DNA from: Burkholderia sp. Bp8963
Lineage (GTDB): Bacteria; Pseudomonadota; Gammaproteobacteria; Burkholderiales; Burkholderiaceae
Direction of reading: 5' to 3'
Assembly: GCF_003854275.1 (NCBI RefSeq)
Contig: NZ_QTQP01000023.1
Location: 57,623 to 121,622, forward strand
Length of the DNA: 64,000 nucleotides
Positions 34,862 through 44,432 of this stretch are shown one piece after another (position 1 is the first letter of the stretch; the number at the start of each line of letters is the position of its first letter). A program made the translations under genes and the position numbers. Under the pieces are notes generated by a model. The model was not told where the DNA came from. It was given only the letters and a program-made list of their open reading frames with translations, and searched no databases.

Positions 34862-35584
34862 ATGGCGATCCTTGAAATGCTGGGCTTCGGAACCGAAGGC
34901 TGGGGCAGCGTGCTGCTACTCGCCGCGCTGATGACGGTCGCGTTGACGCTCGCTGCGCTCGCGGTCGGCGCCTTGATCGGCGCGGCGATCGCGGCCGCGA
35001 AGTTGTCGCGCCACCGCAGCGCCCGCCTGCTCGGCGACCTGTACACGACGGTGTTCCGCGGCGTGCCCGAACTGCTCGTCATCTACCTGTTCTACTTCGG
35101 CGGCTCGACGCTCGTCACGACCGTCGGCCAGTGGTTCGGCGCCGAAGGCTTCATCGGCGTGCCGCCGTTCGTGATCGGCGCGCTCGCGGTGGGGATGATT
35201 TCCGGCGCGTACCAGGCCGAGGTGTATCGCGCGGCCGTGCTCGCGGTGTCGAAGGGCGAGCTCGAAGCGGCGCGCTCGATCGGCATGCCGCGCAGCATGG
35301 TCCTGCGCCGCGTTCTGATCCCGCAGGTGCTGCGCTTCGCGTTGCCAGGTATCGGCAATGTGTGGCAGCTGAGCCTCAAGGATTCGGCGCTGATTTCGGT
35401 CACCGGGCTCGCCGAGCTGCTGCGCACGAGCCAGATCGCGGCGAACTCGACCCATCAGTATTTCGTGTTCTTCGTCGCGGGCGGTGCGCTCTATCTGGTG
35501 ATGACGGGCCTGTCGAACCGCGTGTTCAACCGGGCTGAAGCGATCGTCGGCCGGTCGTTCCGCCGCAACTTCGCACGCAACTGA
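34862..35584 (+). CDS. ABC transporter permease, polar amino-acid type (HisQ-like)
   Basis: A 240-aa inner-membrane permease with about five membrane helices. The ATG at 34862 has GGGAGG upstream. TVFRGVPELLVIYLFYFG near residue 61 and the EAA loop GELEAARSIGMPRSMVLRRV near residue 137 (contact site for the ATPase) are typical of the HisQ subgroup. It follows the binding protein by 91 bp and precedes its partner permease by 12 bp; the two should form the heterodimeric channel. Confidence 0.92.
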   Translation: MAILEMLGFGTEGWGSVLLLAALMTVALTLAALAVGALIGAAIAAAKLSRHRSARLLGDLYTTVFRGVPELLVIYLFYFGGSTLVTTVGQWFGAEGFIGVPPFVIGALAVGMISGAYQAEVYRAAVLAVSKGELEAARSIGMPRSMVLRRVLIPQVLRFALPGIGNVWQLSLKDSALISVTGLAELLRTSQIAANSTHQYFVFFVAGGALYLVMTGLSNRVFNRAEAIVGRSFRRNFARN

Positions 35585-35596
35585 CGGAGAGCCCGC

Positions 35597-36343
35597 ATGT
35601 CACTCGATTTCGACTTCCTTTTCGACACGCTGCGCCAGCTGCTCGCAGCGGTGCCGACCACGCTCGGCCTGTTCTTCGCGTCGCTCGTGCTCGGCGGCCT
35701 GCTGTCGCTCGTGATCGTCACGATGCGCGTGTCGCCGCGCTGGCTGCCGAACCGCTTCGCGCGTACGTACATCCTTGTGTTTCGCGGCTCACCGCTGCTG
35801 ATCCAGATGTTCCTCGTGTACTACGGGCTCGGCCAGTTCGGCGTGATCCGCGAGAGCTTCATGTGGCCGCTGCTGCGCGAGCCGTACGTGTGCGCGGTGC
35901 TGTCGCTCGCGCTGTGCACCGCCGGCTATACGGCCGAGATCCTGCGCGGCGGGCTGATGGCCGTGCCGGTCGGGCAGATCGAGGCCGGCTATTCGATCGG
36001 CCTGTCGGGCTTCGCACTGCTGCGTCGCGTGATCGGTCCGATCGCGTTGCGCCAATGCCTGCCCGCGTATTCGACCGAAGCCGTACTGCTGGTCAAGTCG
36101 ACCGCGCTCGCCAGCCTCGTGACCGTGTGGGAAGTGACGGGCGTCGCGCAGCAGATCATCCAGCAGACCTACCGGACGACCGAGGTGTTCGTGTGCGCGG
36201 CCCTCATCTACCTGGGCCTGAACTTCGTCGTCGTGCGCCTGCTGGGCGCGCTCGAATGGCGGCTGTTGGGCCACCTTCGCGCGCCGAAGCCGTCCGGTGC
36301 GCCCGCTGCCGACGCGCGCAACGCCCGGCGGGTCGCATCCTGA
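35597..36343 (+). CDS. ABC transporter permease, polar amino-acid type (HisM-like)
   Basis: A 248-aa permease with about five hydrophobic segments. ILVFRGSPLLIQMFLVYYG near residue 59 and the EAA loop GQIEAGYSIGLSGFALLRRV near residue 129 are both present. The C-terminal about 25 residues (APKPSGAPAADARNARR) are a hydrophilic cytoplasmic tail. It partners the HisQ-like protein encoded 12 bp upstream. The ATPase gene starts 27 bp downstream with its own AGGAG. Confidence 0.92.
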   Translation: MSLDFDFLFDTLRQLLAAVPTTLGLFFASLVLGGLLSLVIVTMRVSPRWLPNRFARTYILVFRGSPLLIQMFLVYYGLGQFGVIRESFMWPLLREPYVCAVLSLALCTAGYTAEILRGGLMAVPVGQIEAGYSIGLSGFALLRRVIGPIALRQCLPAYSTEAVLLVKSTALASLVTVWEVTGVAQQIIQQTYRTTEVFVCAALIYLGLNFVVVRLLGALEWRLLGHLRAPKPSGAPAADARNARRVAS

Positions 36344-36370
36344 CCGCCGCCATCCTTCCAGGAGAATCCG

Positions 36371-37162
36371 ATGAATACCGCTGCCCCCGTTGCCCTGTCG
36401 GTCAGGAACATCCACAAGTCGTTCGGCGATCACCACGTGCTGAAGGGCATTTCGCTCGACGCGCACGAGGGCGACGTCATCTCGATCCTCGGCGCAAGCG
36501 GATCGGGCAAGAGCACCTTCCTGCGCTGTCTGAACCTGCTCGAGACGCCCGACGACGGCTCCGTCGCGCTTGCCGGCGAGGAACTGAAGATGAAGCGCGC
36601 ACGCGACGGCAAGTTGCATCCGGGCGACCGGCGGCAGGTCGACCGCATCCGCTCGCAGCTCGGGATGGTGTTCCAGAATTTCAACCTGTGGTCGCACATG
36701 ACCGTGCTCGACAATCTCGTCGAAGGGCCGCTGCGCGTGCAGAAGCGCAGCCGCGCGGAAGCGGTCGAGGAAGCCGAGGCGCTGCTCGCGCGCGTCGGCC
36801 TCGCGGACAAGCGCGGCTACTATCCGGCGCACCTGTCTGGCGGCCAGCAGCAACGTGTCGCAATCGCCCGCGCGCTCGCGATGCATCCGAAGGTGATGCT
36901 GTTCGATGAACCGACGTCGGCGCTCGATCCGGAGCTGGTCGGCGAGGTACTGCGCGTGATGCGCTCGCTCGCGGAGGAAGGGCGCACGATGCTGGTCGTC
37001 ACGCACGAAATGGGGTTCGCGCGGCATGTGTCGAACCGCGTGATGTTTCTGCATCAGGGCGAGGTCGATGCGGACGGGACGCCCGGCGAGCTGTTCGGCG
37101 GCCAGTGCTCCGAACGCTTCCGCCAGTTTGTGTCGAGCCATCACGACCGCGCCGCGAATTGA
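36371..37162 (+). CDS. ABC transporter ATPase, polar amino-acid type (HisP-like)
   Basis: A 263-aa ATPase. Walker A is GASGSGKST near residue 41, the Q-loop FQNFNLW is near 101, the signature HLSGGQQQR is near 156, Walker B is [14 protein letters not shown] near 176, and the switch His is in VVTHEMGFA. The insert [20 protein letters not shown] before the Q-loop is found in HisP-type ATPases of histidine/arginine systems. It powers the two permeases encoded just upstream and ends 7 bp before the lyase-like gene. Confidence 0.94.
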   Translation: MNTAAPVALSVRNIHKSFGDHHVLKGISLDAHEGDVISILGASGSGKSTFLRCLNLLETPDDGSVALAGEELKMKRARDGKLHPGDRRQVDRIRSQLGMVFQNFNLWSHMTVLDNLVEGPLRVQKRSRAEAVEEAEALLARVGLADKRGYYPAHLSGGQQQRVAIARALAMHPKVMLFDEPTSALDPELVGEVLRVMRSLAEEGRTMLVVTHEMGFARHVSNRVMFLHQGEVDADGTPGELFGGQCSERFRQFVSSHHDRAAN

Positions 37163-37169
37163 GGCTGCC

Positions 37170-38663
37170 ATGACCGTACTCCGTTCGGCACGGCCGCTCG
37201 ACTGGCGGCAGATTGCAGCAGTGGCGGCCGGCGAGCCGCTTGCATTGACCGACGATGCGCGCCGGCGTGTCGTCGCGGCGCGCGAGCTCGTCGACGAAAT
37301 CGTCGCGCGCGGCATTCGCGCGTATGGCGTCAACACGGGCGTCGGCGCGCTGTGCGACGTGATCGTGTCGCCGGCGCAGCAGGGCACGCTGTCGCGCAAC
37401 ATCCTGATGAGCCACGCGGTCGGCGTCGGCGCGCCGCTCGGTGCAGCGGAAACACGCGCGATCATCGCGGCCGCGATCAACAACTACGCACACGGGCATT
37501 CGGGCGTGCGCGCCGACATCGTCGATCAACTGGTCGCGCTGCTCGAACACGATTGCCTGCCGGAAGTGCCGGCGCACGGTTCGGTCGGCTACCTGACCCA
37601 CATGGCGCACGTCGCGCTCGTCTGCATCGGGCACGGCCACGCGCGCCATCGCGGCGAACGCGTGCGCGGCGACGACGCGCTGCGCCGTATCGGCCGGGAA
37701 CCGCTGGCGCTAGGCGCGAAGGAGGGGTTGAGTCTCGTCAATGGCACACCGTGCGTCACGGGGCTCGCCGCGCTCGCGCTCGCGCGCGCGGAACGACTGC
37801 TCGACTGGGCCGACTGGGTTTCGGCGATGAGCTTCGAGAATCTCGGCGGCCAGCTCGCCGCGTTCGATCCGGCGTCGTTGGCGCTGCGGATCTCGCCCGG
37901 CATCGGGCACGTTGGCGCGCGTTTGCGGGCGATGCTCGCAGACAGCCCGATGCTCGCCGCGGCAAACGGCCGGCATACGCAGGATCCGCTCAGTCTGCGC
38001 ACGATTCCACACGTGCACGGCGCGGCGCGCGACGTGTTGGCGGTCACCGCGGAAGTCGTCGATCGCGAGCTCGCCTCCGTCACCGATAATCCGATCGTCG
38101 CCGGTACGCGCGACGCGCCGGCCGTGCATTCTCAGGCGCATGCGGTCGGCGCGGGTATCGCGCTCGCGATGGACAGCCTTGCGGCCGCGATGGCGCAGGT
38201 CGCGGCGATTGCCGAACGGAGGCTCGACCGCCTCGTCAATCCGCTCGTGAGCAGGCTGCCGGCGTTTCTCGCGGCACCGGGCGGCACGTGTTCGGGGTTC
38301 ATGATCGCGCAGTACACGGCGGTGGCACTCGTTGCGCAGAACCAGCGGCTGGCGGCGCCGGCGAGCCTCGACGGCGGCATCACGTCGGGCTTGCAGGAAG
38401 ATCACCTGTGCCATGCGACGCCGGCCGCGCTGAAGGCGCTCGACATCATCGAGAATGCAACGCGCGTGCTCGCGATCGAGTTGCTGGCTGCCGCGCAGGC
38501 GTACGATTTGCAGGAGAACGACGCGTCGCGGGCGGCGTCGACCGAGGCGCTATGGCGGCACGTGCGCGAGCGCTTGCCTGCCTACCACGACGACCGGCCG
38601 CTCGCGGACGACATCGCGATCGCGGCCGGCATCGTCGCGGGCGCGCCGCCGTCGGTGCTGTGA
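37170..38663 (+). CDS. Histidine ammonia-lyase homologue lacking the MIO Ala-Ser-Gly triad
   Basis: A 497-aa protein, colinear with histidine/aromatic ammonia-lyases throughout. The active-site tyrosine loop YGVNTGVG (Y52), SHAVGVGAPL near 81-90, NGTPC, QDPLSLRTIPHVHGA, SVTDNPIV and GLQEDH are all present. At the MIO site, where active enzymes read GSVGASGDLAPLAH, this protein reads GSVGYLTHMAH (residues 137-147). The Ala-Ser-Gly triad that cyclises into the electrophilic cofactor is absent, so normal ammonia elimination should be impossible. It may have other chemistry, bind ligand, or pair with a true HutH. It follows the ABC ATPase gene by 7 bp and is followed by a HutC-type regulator gene. 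Confidence 0.9.
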   Translation: MTVLRSARPLDWRQIAAVAAGEPLALTDDARRRVVAARELVDEIVARGIRAYGVNTGVGALCDVIVSPAQQGTLSRNILMSHAVGVGAPLGAAETRAIIAAAINNYAHGHSGVRADIVDQLVALLEHDCLPEVPAHGSVGYLTHMAHVALVCIGHGHARHRGERVRGDDALRRIGREPLALGAKEGLSLVNGTPCVTGLAALALARAERLLDWADWVSAMSFENLGGQLAAFDPASLALRISPGIGHVGARLRAMLADSPMLAAANGRHTQDPLSLRTIPHVHGAARDVLAVTAEVVDRELASVTDNPIVAGTRDAPAVHSQAHAVGAGIALAMDSLAAAMAQVAAIAERRLDRLVNPLVSRLPAFLAAPGGTCSGFMIAQYTAVALVAQNQRLAAPASLDGGITSGLQEDHLCHATPAALKALDIIENATRVLAIELLAAAQAYDLQENDASRAASTEALWRHVRERLPAYHDDRPLADDIAIAAGIVAGAPPSVL

Positions 38664-38718
38664 CGATCGGCGACGCGATGGCCAGCGGGTCATCCAACCT
38701 TCATACGGTCGAGGGCGC

Positions 38719-39474
38719 ATGAACGAAGCGGAACGATACACTCCCGCCCGGCCGGCGGGTACACCGGGCGACGACGTGCCGGCGCGCGCGCTGCCGGCGT
38801 ACCAGCAGATCAAGCGCTACGTGGTCGAGCGGATCGCGAACGGCGACTGGAAGCCCGGCGGTGCGATTCCGACCGAGGCCGAACTGGTCAAGGAGTTCGG
38901 TGTGGCACGGATGACGGTGTCGCGCGCACTGCGCGAGTTGACCGCCGAGCGCGTGTTGACCCGCATCCAGGGCGCGGGCACCTTCGTCGAGCGCCGCCAT
39001 TACGAATCGACGGTGCTCGAGATCCGCAACATCGCGGACGAGATCGCCGAGCGCGGACATCGGCACAGCGCACGTGTGCTGTTGATCGAAAGCAGCGACG
39101 ATCCGGATGCGCTCGACGCGCTCGGGCTCCGTGCGGGGCCCGCGTTTCATTCGCGGATCGTGCATTACGAGGAAGACGAGCCGATCCAGTTCGAGGATCG
39201 CTACGTCAATCCGGCGCTATTCCCTGCGTATCTGGAGCAGGATTTCACAATCGAGACGCCGAACCATTACATGGTGCGCCTTGCGCCGATCCAGCGCGCG
39301 GAATTTCGCATCTACGCGCAGAAACCCGATGCGCAGGTGCGCCGACATCTCGTGATGGAAATCGGCGAGCCGTGCCTGTTGCTGAAGCGCCGCACGTGGG
39401 TCGGCGAGCATGTCGCGACGTCGGTGCAGCTGTGGCATCCGGCGTCGCGGTTTCATCTGGCGGGGAAAGTGTAG
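38719..39474 (+). CDS. hutC: GntR/HutC-family transcriptional repressor
   Basis: A 251-aa regulator. It has an N-terminal winged HTH of GntR type at about residues 25-90 (YQQIKRYVVERIANGDW, EAELVKEFGVARMTVSRALR) and a UTRA ligand domain from about 110 to 245 (FHSRIVHYEEDEPIQFEDRY, CLLLKRRTWVGE). HutC proteins bind urocanate or related imidazole ligands and repress histidine-use genes. It is the last gene of the transporter operon and a matching operator lies at 33838, which suggests autoregulation. The 55-bp gap to the lyase-like gene has no strong terminator. Confidence 0.88.
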   Translation: MNEAERYTPARPAGTPGDDVPARALPAYQQIKRYVVERIANGDWKPGGAIPTEAELVKEFGVARMTVSRALRELTAERVLTRIQGAGTFVERRHYESTVLEIRNIADEIAERGHRHSARVLLIESSDDPDALDALGLRAGPAFHSRIVHYEEDEPIQFEDRYVNPALFPAYLEQDFTIETPNHYMVRLAPIQRAEFRIYAQKPDAQVRRHLVMEIGEPCLLLKRRTWVGEHVATSVQLWHPASRFHLAGKV

Positions 39475-39718
39475 GCAAATCGCGTGCGATTCGCGCGGAC
39501 TCGCGAAGCAACGCGGCGTGTCATATCCGACGATTGGCAATGCCGCAGTGGAAGCGTCTGCATGATCCACGGCGGGCGTGGATTCCCCGATGCGCTCCGG
39601 CGAAAGCCCTCAAGTGCCGGACAGCACAGCCAACGCCTGCCCGAATTGCCCACTGCGCCGCATCGGTCGATCAGGACCGTATGCGGCCAGCGTACTCGGT
39701 TCTCGACGAACGACCGCG

Positions 39719-40123
39719 CTACTTGACGGGCGTGAGGACCGGTGCGCCCTTGTTCTTGATCAGGAGCACGAGGAACTTTGCCGGCTTCGTGTCGCTGGTA
39801 TTTCGTCCGACCGTGTGTATGTCGTCCGGGCCTTCGTGGAAGGTGTCGCCTGCGTGCAGCGTGACTTCCTTGCCACCGTTCAGCGCCATCACGATACTGC
39901 CCTCTAGCACATAAACAAACGCGTGCGCGTCATGACGATGAACGGGATCGACGCTACCGGGCGGGTAGTCGACGACGATCATCTCGGCTTCCTTGCCCGG
40001 ATACTCGGGCAACGGTTCCGTGGTCAGCTGCGTGACCTTGGCGTGCGGTGCGGCGACGGCCGGCTGCGTAACCGTCAGGAGCGACGACACCAGCGTCGCC
40101 AGAACGAGCGTGATGCGTTTCAT
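39719..40123 (-). CDS. Secreted cupin-domain protein
   Basis: A 134-aa protein with a signal peptide (MKRITLVLATLVSSLLTVTQ, cleavage after AVA) and a single cupin. Motif 1 is PPGSVDPVHRHDAHAFVYVL near residues 53-72 (His ligands in HRHDAH) and motif 2 is LHAGDTFHEGPDDIH near 89-103. It is exported to the periplasm and probably binds a metal. Its ribosome site GGAGTGA overlaps the stop of the AhpD-like gene 4 bp upstream, so the two are probably co-translated. The substrate is unknown. Confidence 0.9.
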   Translation of the reverse strand: MKRITLVLATLVSSLLTVTQPAVAAPHAKVTQLTTEPLPEYPGKEAEMIVVDYPPGSVDPVHRHDAHAFVYVLEGSIVMALNGGKEVTLHAGDTFHEGPDDIHTVGRNTSDTKPAKFLVLLIKNKGAPVLTPVK

Positions 40124-40127
40124 GCCG

Positions 40128-40607
40128 TCACTCCAGATTGGCCTTGTCGAGACCGAACATCTTGTCGAACGAGCCGGGTACGATGCGGAACGCGACATTG
40201 AGCCGGTTCCAGTGGTTGATCGCGCCCACGAGGAACGTGAGGTCCGACAGCTCCTTCTCCGAATAGTGCTCGCGCACGCGTTCATAGAGATCGTCCGGCA
40301 CGCCGTTGGCGGGAAGATGGGTCAGTACATCGGTCCATTCCAGTGCGGCACGCTCGCGTGGCGAGAATAGCGTCGACTCGCGCCAGATCGCGACGTGGTG
40401 CAGGCGCAGCTCGCGCTCGCCGTGAATCTTTGCCATCTTGATGTGCATGTCGACGCAGAACGCGCAGCCATTGAGTTGAGACGCGCGAATCTCGACGAGC
40501 TCGCGAACCGGCGCCTCGATCGTCGTCTTTTGGAACAACCCGTCGAGTTCGACGAGCTTCTTGGACAACTCCGGCGATTGCTGAAAGTAGTTGAGGCGTT
40601 GTGTCAT
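40128..40607 (-). CDS. AhpD-like carboxymuconolactone decarboxylase family protein
   Basis: A 159-aa all-helical protein with the redox CxxC in LNGCAFCVDMHIKMA near residues 46-60, preceded by VRELVEIRASQ. This is the core of AhpD-type alkylhydroperoxidase proteins, in which the two cysteines and the His carry out thiol-dependent peroxide reduction. The start at 40607 gives MTQRLNYFQQSPE, typical of the family; the longer frame to 40799 is non-coding. It is coupled to the secreted cupin gene and lies 242 bp downstream of the MocR regulator gene on the same strand. Confidence 0.92.
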   Translation of the reverse strand: MTQRLNYFQQSPELSKKLVELDGLFQKTTIEAPVRELVEIRASQLNGCAFCVDMHIKMAKIHGERELRLHHVAIWRESTLFSPRERAALEWTDVLTHLPANGVPDDLYERVREHYSEKELSDLTFLVGAINHWNRLNVAFRIVPGSFDKMFGLDKANLE

Positions 40608-40849
40608 GACGTGCGCTCCTGATCTGTCGGGATGACTATTGAACCTGCGTCGGGGGACGAAGGACCTGCTTGGAACGCATCGTAATCGCGCGCATGAAGG
40701 CCCGGTAGAGTCGGGAAGGTGCGCACGCTGTTGCCGTTTCGGCACCAATACGGCTGGCCGAGCAGTCGAGCGCGAACAATCTGCTCTATGCAAGCGCACT
40801 CGCGAATCTGCGCTCGGTGCTCATGAGTACGCCGCGTGCACGCGGCGCA

Positions 40850-42370
40850 TCAGCCGTCGACGCACGCGCGCAGCGTATGTGCGAGGCGGCGCGCTTCGGC
40901 GGCATCGACGATGTTCGCGAATCCGATGATCAGGCCGCGTCGCGCGTGCTGTGTGCGGCCATTCGCGTACCAGATCGAAAGCGGCAGCACCGCGAGCCCC
41001 GCGTCGCGGGCGCGCTCGGCCACCGCGACGTCGTCGACCGGGCCGTCGGGGCCCTGCGCGAACTGCACCGCGAACTGGACGCCGCCTGCCGGCAGTTCGA
41101 CGATCAACCGCTCGCCGAACGCCTGCTGCAATGCGTGCACGATCAGCATGCGCCGCTCGCCATATAGCGCGCGCATTCGCTTCAGATGCCGTGCGAAATG
41201 CCCCTGCTCGATGAAATCGGCCATGGCCGCCTGCAGGAGCGTCGGCGAGCCGGCATTCATGCTGCATGCCACGCGTTCGACGCGTTCCACCGCACGCTCC
41301 GGCACGACCGCGTACGCGAGTCGCAAACCGGGGTACATCACCTTGCTGAACGTGCTGCAGTAGATCACGTGATCGCGCCGGTCGAGACTCTTCAGCGCCG
41401 GCAGCGGGCGGCCCGCGTAACGAAACTCGCTGTCGTAGTCGTCCTCGACGATCCAGCCCGACGCCTTCTCGGCCCAATCGAGCAGCGCAACCCGCCGCGC
41501 GAGCGACAGCGTATGCCCGAGCGGGCTCTGATGCGACGGCGTGACGAGCGCGAAGCGCGCCTGTGCGTCCAGTTGCATGCCGCGCTCGACGTCGATTCCT
41601 TCGGCGTCCACTGGCACCGGAACGAGCTGCACGCCGGTCTCGGACAGAAAGCCGCGCGCGAGCAGATAGCCGGGATCCTCGAACCAGACGCGATCGTTCG
41701 GGCGCGCCAGGCTGCGCAGCACGAGTTCGAGCGTCGCGCGGTAACCGCCGGTGACGAACACCTGTTCCGGCACGCAGGTCACGCCGCGCGACAGTGCCAG
41801 ATAGGTGGCGATGTGCTCGCGCAGCGGCCGGTAGCCGGCCGGATTCGGGTAGCCGAGCAGCGCGCGTTCGCCGCTCCGCGCACGCTGCGAGACGAGCCGG
41901 TGCCACACCTTGCGCGGAAACGCATCGAGCGCGGGAAGGCCGGGCTGCAGCGGGCGGGGCTCCCCGCTCAACGCGACGGCGATCGGCGGCTGGCGCAGCG
42001 GTGGTTGATGAACGTGCGATGTGCCCGATGCCGAAGGCGCGCTGGCCGCTTCGGCGTGTTGCGCCGGTTCGGCGGTTCGCGCGGGCGCGGGGCGTGTCAG
42101 CGATTCGGGCAGCGACGGCGAGACGAACGTACCGGCCGCGCCACGCATCTGCAGGTAGCCCTCGTCAACCAGGATCGTGTACGCCTGTTCGACGGTGCCG
42201 CGCGCCGTGTTCAGCTGCGTCGCCAGGCCACGTAGCGCGGGCACGCGATCGCCGGGACGCAGGTGACCGGCAGCGATCGCCGTTCTGAACCGTTCGCAGA
42301 TCTGCAGATAGATCGGCTGTTGATGCCGGCGATCGATTTCGATGGTGAGGGTGGGCGCAGGCGCGGTCAT
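40850..42370 (-). CDS. MocR/PdxR-type regulator (GntR HTH fused to class I aminotransferase)
   Basis: A 506-aa chimeric regulator. The GntR winged HTH spans about residues 10-80 (QQPIYLQICERFRTAIAAGH, LNTARGTVEQAYTILVDEGY). A linker runs from about 85 to 140. The PLP-binding aminotransferase-like domain extends from about 145 to the end, with the PLP lysine expected in YCSTFSKVMYPGLRLAY. MocR proteins sense PLP or amino compounds and often control the adjacent gene. Here it diverges from the NmrA-like gene across a 195-bp gap. The ATG at 42370 was chosen over the longer frame because the family N-terminus begins there. Confidence 0.92.
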   Translation of the reverse strand: MTAPAPTLTIEIDRRHQQPIYLQICERFRTAIAAGHLRPGDRVPALRGLATQLNTARGTVEQAYTILVDEGYLQMRGAAGTFVSPSLPESLTRPAPARTAEPAQHAEAASAPSASGTSHVHQPPLRQPPIAVALSGEPRPLQPGLPALDAFPRKVWHRLVSQRARSGERALLGYPNPAGYRPLREHIATYLALSRGVTCVPEQVFVTGGYRATLELVLRSLARPNDRVWFEDPGYLLARGFLSETGVQLVPVPVDAEGIDVERGMQLDAQARFALVTPSHQSPLGHTLSLARRVALLDWAEKASGWIVEDDYDSEFRYAGRPLPALKSLDRRDHVIYCSTFSKVMYPGLRLAYAVVPERAVERVERVACSMNAGSPTLLQAAMADFIEQGHFARHLKRMRALYGERRMLIVHALQQAFGERLIVELPAGGVQFAVQFAQGPDGPVDDVAVAERARDAGLAVLPLSIWYANGRTQHARRGLIIGFANIVDAAEARRLAHTLRACVDG

Positions 42371-42565
42371 CACGGTCTCGCGGGTGGGGGGCCGGGCGGA
42401 TCCGGGATGGACCAGTCCGATCGACGATTCTTGGCACTTATCGATAGGACATGATTCTTCCACACTTGCGTCAAGCGATGCGACGGTTGTGGCCACGCCG
42501 ATCCGATACGGCGCCCGCCGTGCACCGCTCCGTTCAGTGAAGTCCTTTCGTCAGGAGAATTTGCG

Positions 42566-43309
42566 ATGAAGATCGTTGTAATCGGTGGTTCGGGCCTGAT
42601 CGGCTCGCAGGTCGTCACGCTGCTCGGCGAAGCGGGCCATGAGGCGCTCGCTGCATCGCCGCGTACCGGCGTCAACACCATCACCGGCGAAGGCCTGACC
42701 GACGCGTTGACGGGCGCCGACGTCGTCGTCGACGTGGCCAATGCGCCGTCATGGGAGCCGCAAGCGGTGCTGGACTTCTTCCGCACGTCGGCACGCAATC
42801 TCGGCAAGGCCGAAGTGGCCGCAGGCGTGCGCCATCATGTTGCGCTGTCGATCGTCGGCTGCGACCGGATGCCGGAGAACGGCTATTTTGCGGCCAAGGT
42901 CGTGCAGGAACAGGCGATCGAAGCGGCGGGCGTACCGTACACGATCGTGCGCGCGACGCAGTTCATGGAGTTCATCGGCGGCATTGCGGATTTCGGCACG
43001 GAAGGCGGCACGGTGCGCATCGGCGACGGCCTGTTCCAGCCAATCGCCGCAGAAGACGTCGCGGCGATCCTCGCGCAGGTCGCGCTTGACGCGCCGCTGA
43101 ACGGTACGGTCGAGATCGCGGGCCCGGACCGCGCGCCGTTTGCGCAGATCGTTGCGCGCTACCTGAAGTCGGTCGGCGACACGCGCCCGGTGGTGACGGA
43201 TCCCGACGCGCGCTACTACGGCGGGCGCGTCGAGGAAAAGTCGCTCGTGCCGCTTGGCGATGCGCGACTTGGCCGCGTCAGTCTCGATCAGTGGCTCGAA
43301 CGACGCTGA
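42566..43309 (+). CDS. NAD(P)-binding atypical SDR (NmrA-like)
   Basis: A 247-aa single Rossmann protein starting with the nucleotide turn VVIGGSGLIGSQV at residues 4-16. It has ALSIVGCDRMPENGYFAAKVVQEQ near 94-117 in place of a classical YxxxK, and the substrate-side IVRATQFMEF motif. Such proteins are either redox sensors or reductases of small quinones and ketones. AGGAGAATTTGCG precedes the ATG. It is divergent from the MocR gene and may be its target. Confidence 0.88.
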   Translation: MKIVVIGGSGLIGSQVVTLLGEAGHEALAASPRTGVNTITGEGLTDALTGADVVVDVANAPSWEPQAVLDFFRTSARNLGKAEVAAGVRHHVALSIVGCDRMPENGYFAAKVVQEQAIEAAGVPYTIVRATQFMEFIGGIADFGTEGGTVRIGDGLFQPIAAEDVAAILAQVALDAPLNGTVEIAGPDRAPFAQIVARYLKSVGDTRPVVTDPDARYYGGRVEEKSLVPLGDARLGRVSLDQWLERR

Positions 43310-43394
43310 TTCACGGTTCGCGTTCGCGGCGGTCCGCCGGCATGCGCCGGTGGCGAGCGATCGGGATGAACGGCATGTCTTGGGGGTATCGGAA

Positions 43395-44432
43395 ATGAAT
43401 CGATCGGATGCGTCGGAACACGACCTTCGTCTCGAGCTGCCGAAGCGGGCCGACGCGCTGTCCGCAAGCTTTGGGGCGAGCTATGCGGGGATCCTTGCAT
43501 TCGTTGCGGTGGCGAGCGAGGGGAGTTTCACCAAGGCCGCCGAGCGCCTCGGAGTCGGTCGGCCGGCCGTGAGCCGGAACGTCCAGAAGCTGGAAGCGCA
43601 GTTGAGCACGCGGCTGTTCCAGCGGACCACGCGCACGACCGAGCTGACGAGCGAAGGCCGGCGCTTCTTCGAGAACTGCCATCAGGGCGTCGCGCAGATC
43701 GTGGAAGCGATGAACGAGATGCTGGATCTGCGGCAAGGGCCGCCGCGCGGCCTCGTACGTATCAGTTCGGCGGTGGGATTCGGCAGAAAGGTCGTTGCCC
43801 CGCTGCTGGAAAAGTTTGCGAAGGCCTATCCCGACATCGTCATCGATCTGCTGCTCGACGACGGGCTGGTCGACCTCGTGTCGGAACGGATCGACGTGTC
43901 GTTTCGCAACGGGCGCATCGAAGACTCCAGCATCATTGCCCGACAATTGATTCCGATGCAGATGGTGTTGTGTGCAGCGCCGTCGTATGTCGCGAAGAAC
44001 GGCCTTCCGCAGAGCGTCGAGGAGCTGGCCGAGCACGAGTGCATCAACTTCCGCTTTTCCAGCGGCCGTGTATACGAATGGGAGTTCAACGTCGCGGGCC
44101 GCGTGCAAAAGTACCTGCCGACGTCCCGCCTCACGTTCAACGACGCGGATCTGGTGTTGCGTGCGGTTCTGAACGGATCGGGCATTGCGCAGATGGCCGG
44201 CTATCAGATTCGCGACCATCTCGCATCGAACGAGCTCGTCGTCGCGCTGGCGAATCATGTACCGGAAGATCGCGGCCACTATATCTGCTATCTCAGCCGG
44301 CAACATCTTCCGACGCGCATTCGTATCTTCGTCGACTTCATGACGGAACAGATACGTGCGCTCGACCTGAACTGCATGACCCGGTTCAATGCGGACAGTC
44401 CGGGTGTTTCGTGGGCGGGATTGGCGGCGTGA
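43395..44432 (+). CDS. LysR-family transcriptional regulator
   Basis: A 345-aa LTTR with an N-terminal extension of about 30 residues before the HTH (ILAFVAVASEGSFTKAAERL, RPAVSRNVQKLEAQL) and an effector domain from about residue 120. The ATG at 43395 has GGGGG upstream; the larger frame overlaps the NmrA-like gene and was not used. It lies 85 bp downstream of the NmrA-like gene in the same direction. The regulon is unknown. GACAGGA/TCCTGTC at 44442-44483 is an inverted repeat past its stop that could act as a weak terminator. Confidence 0.9.
   Translation: MNRSDASEHDLRLELPKRADALSASFGASYAGILAFVAVASEGSFTKAAERLGVGRPAVSRNVQKLEAQLSTRLFQRTTRTTELTSEGRRFFENCHQGVAQIVEAMNEMLDLRQGPPRGLVRISSAVGFGRKVVAPLLEKFAKAYPDIVIDLLLDDGLVDLVSERIDVSFRNGRIEDSSIIARQLIPMQMVLCAAPSYVAKNGLPQSVEELAEHECINFRFSSGRVYEWEFNVAGRVQKYLPTSRLTFNDADLVLRAVLNGSGIAQMAGYQIRDHLASNELVVALANHVPEDRGHYICYLSRQHLPTRIRIFVDFMTEQIRALDLNCMTRFNADSPGVSWAGLAA

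Noticed and set aside
35789..37483. Long minus-strand open frame opposite the ABC permease/ATPase genes
   Set aside because: It is a shadow of three well-supported plus-strand transporter genes.
42566..43309. Possible new toxin or defence gene next to MocR
   Set aside because: The sequence is a plain NmrA-like Rossmann protein with a GGSGLIG turn.
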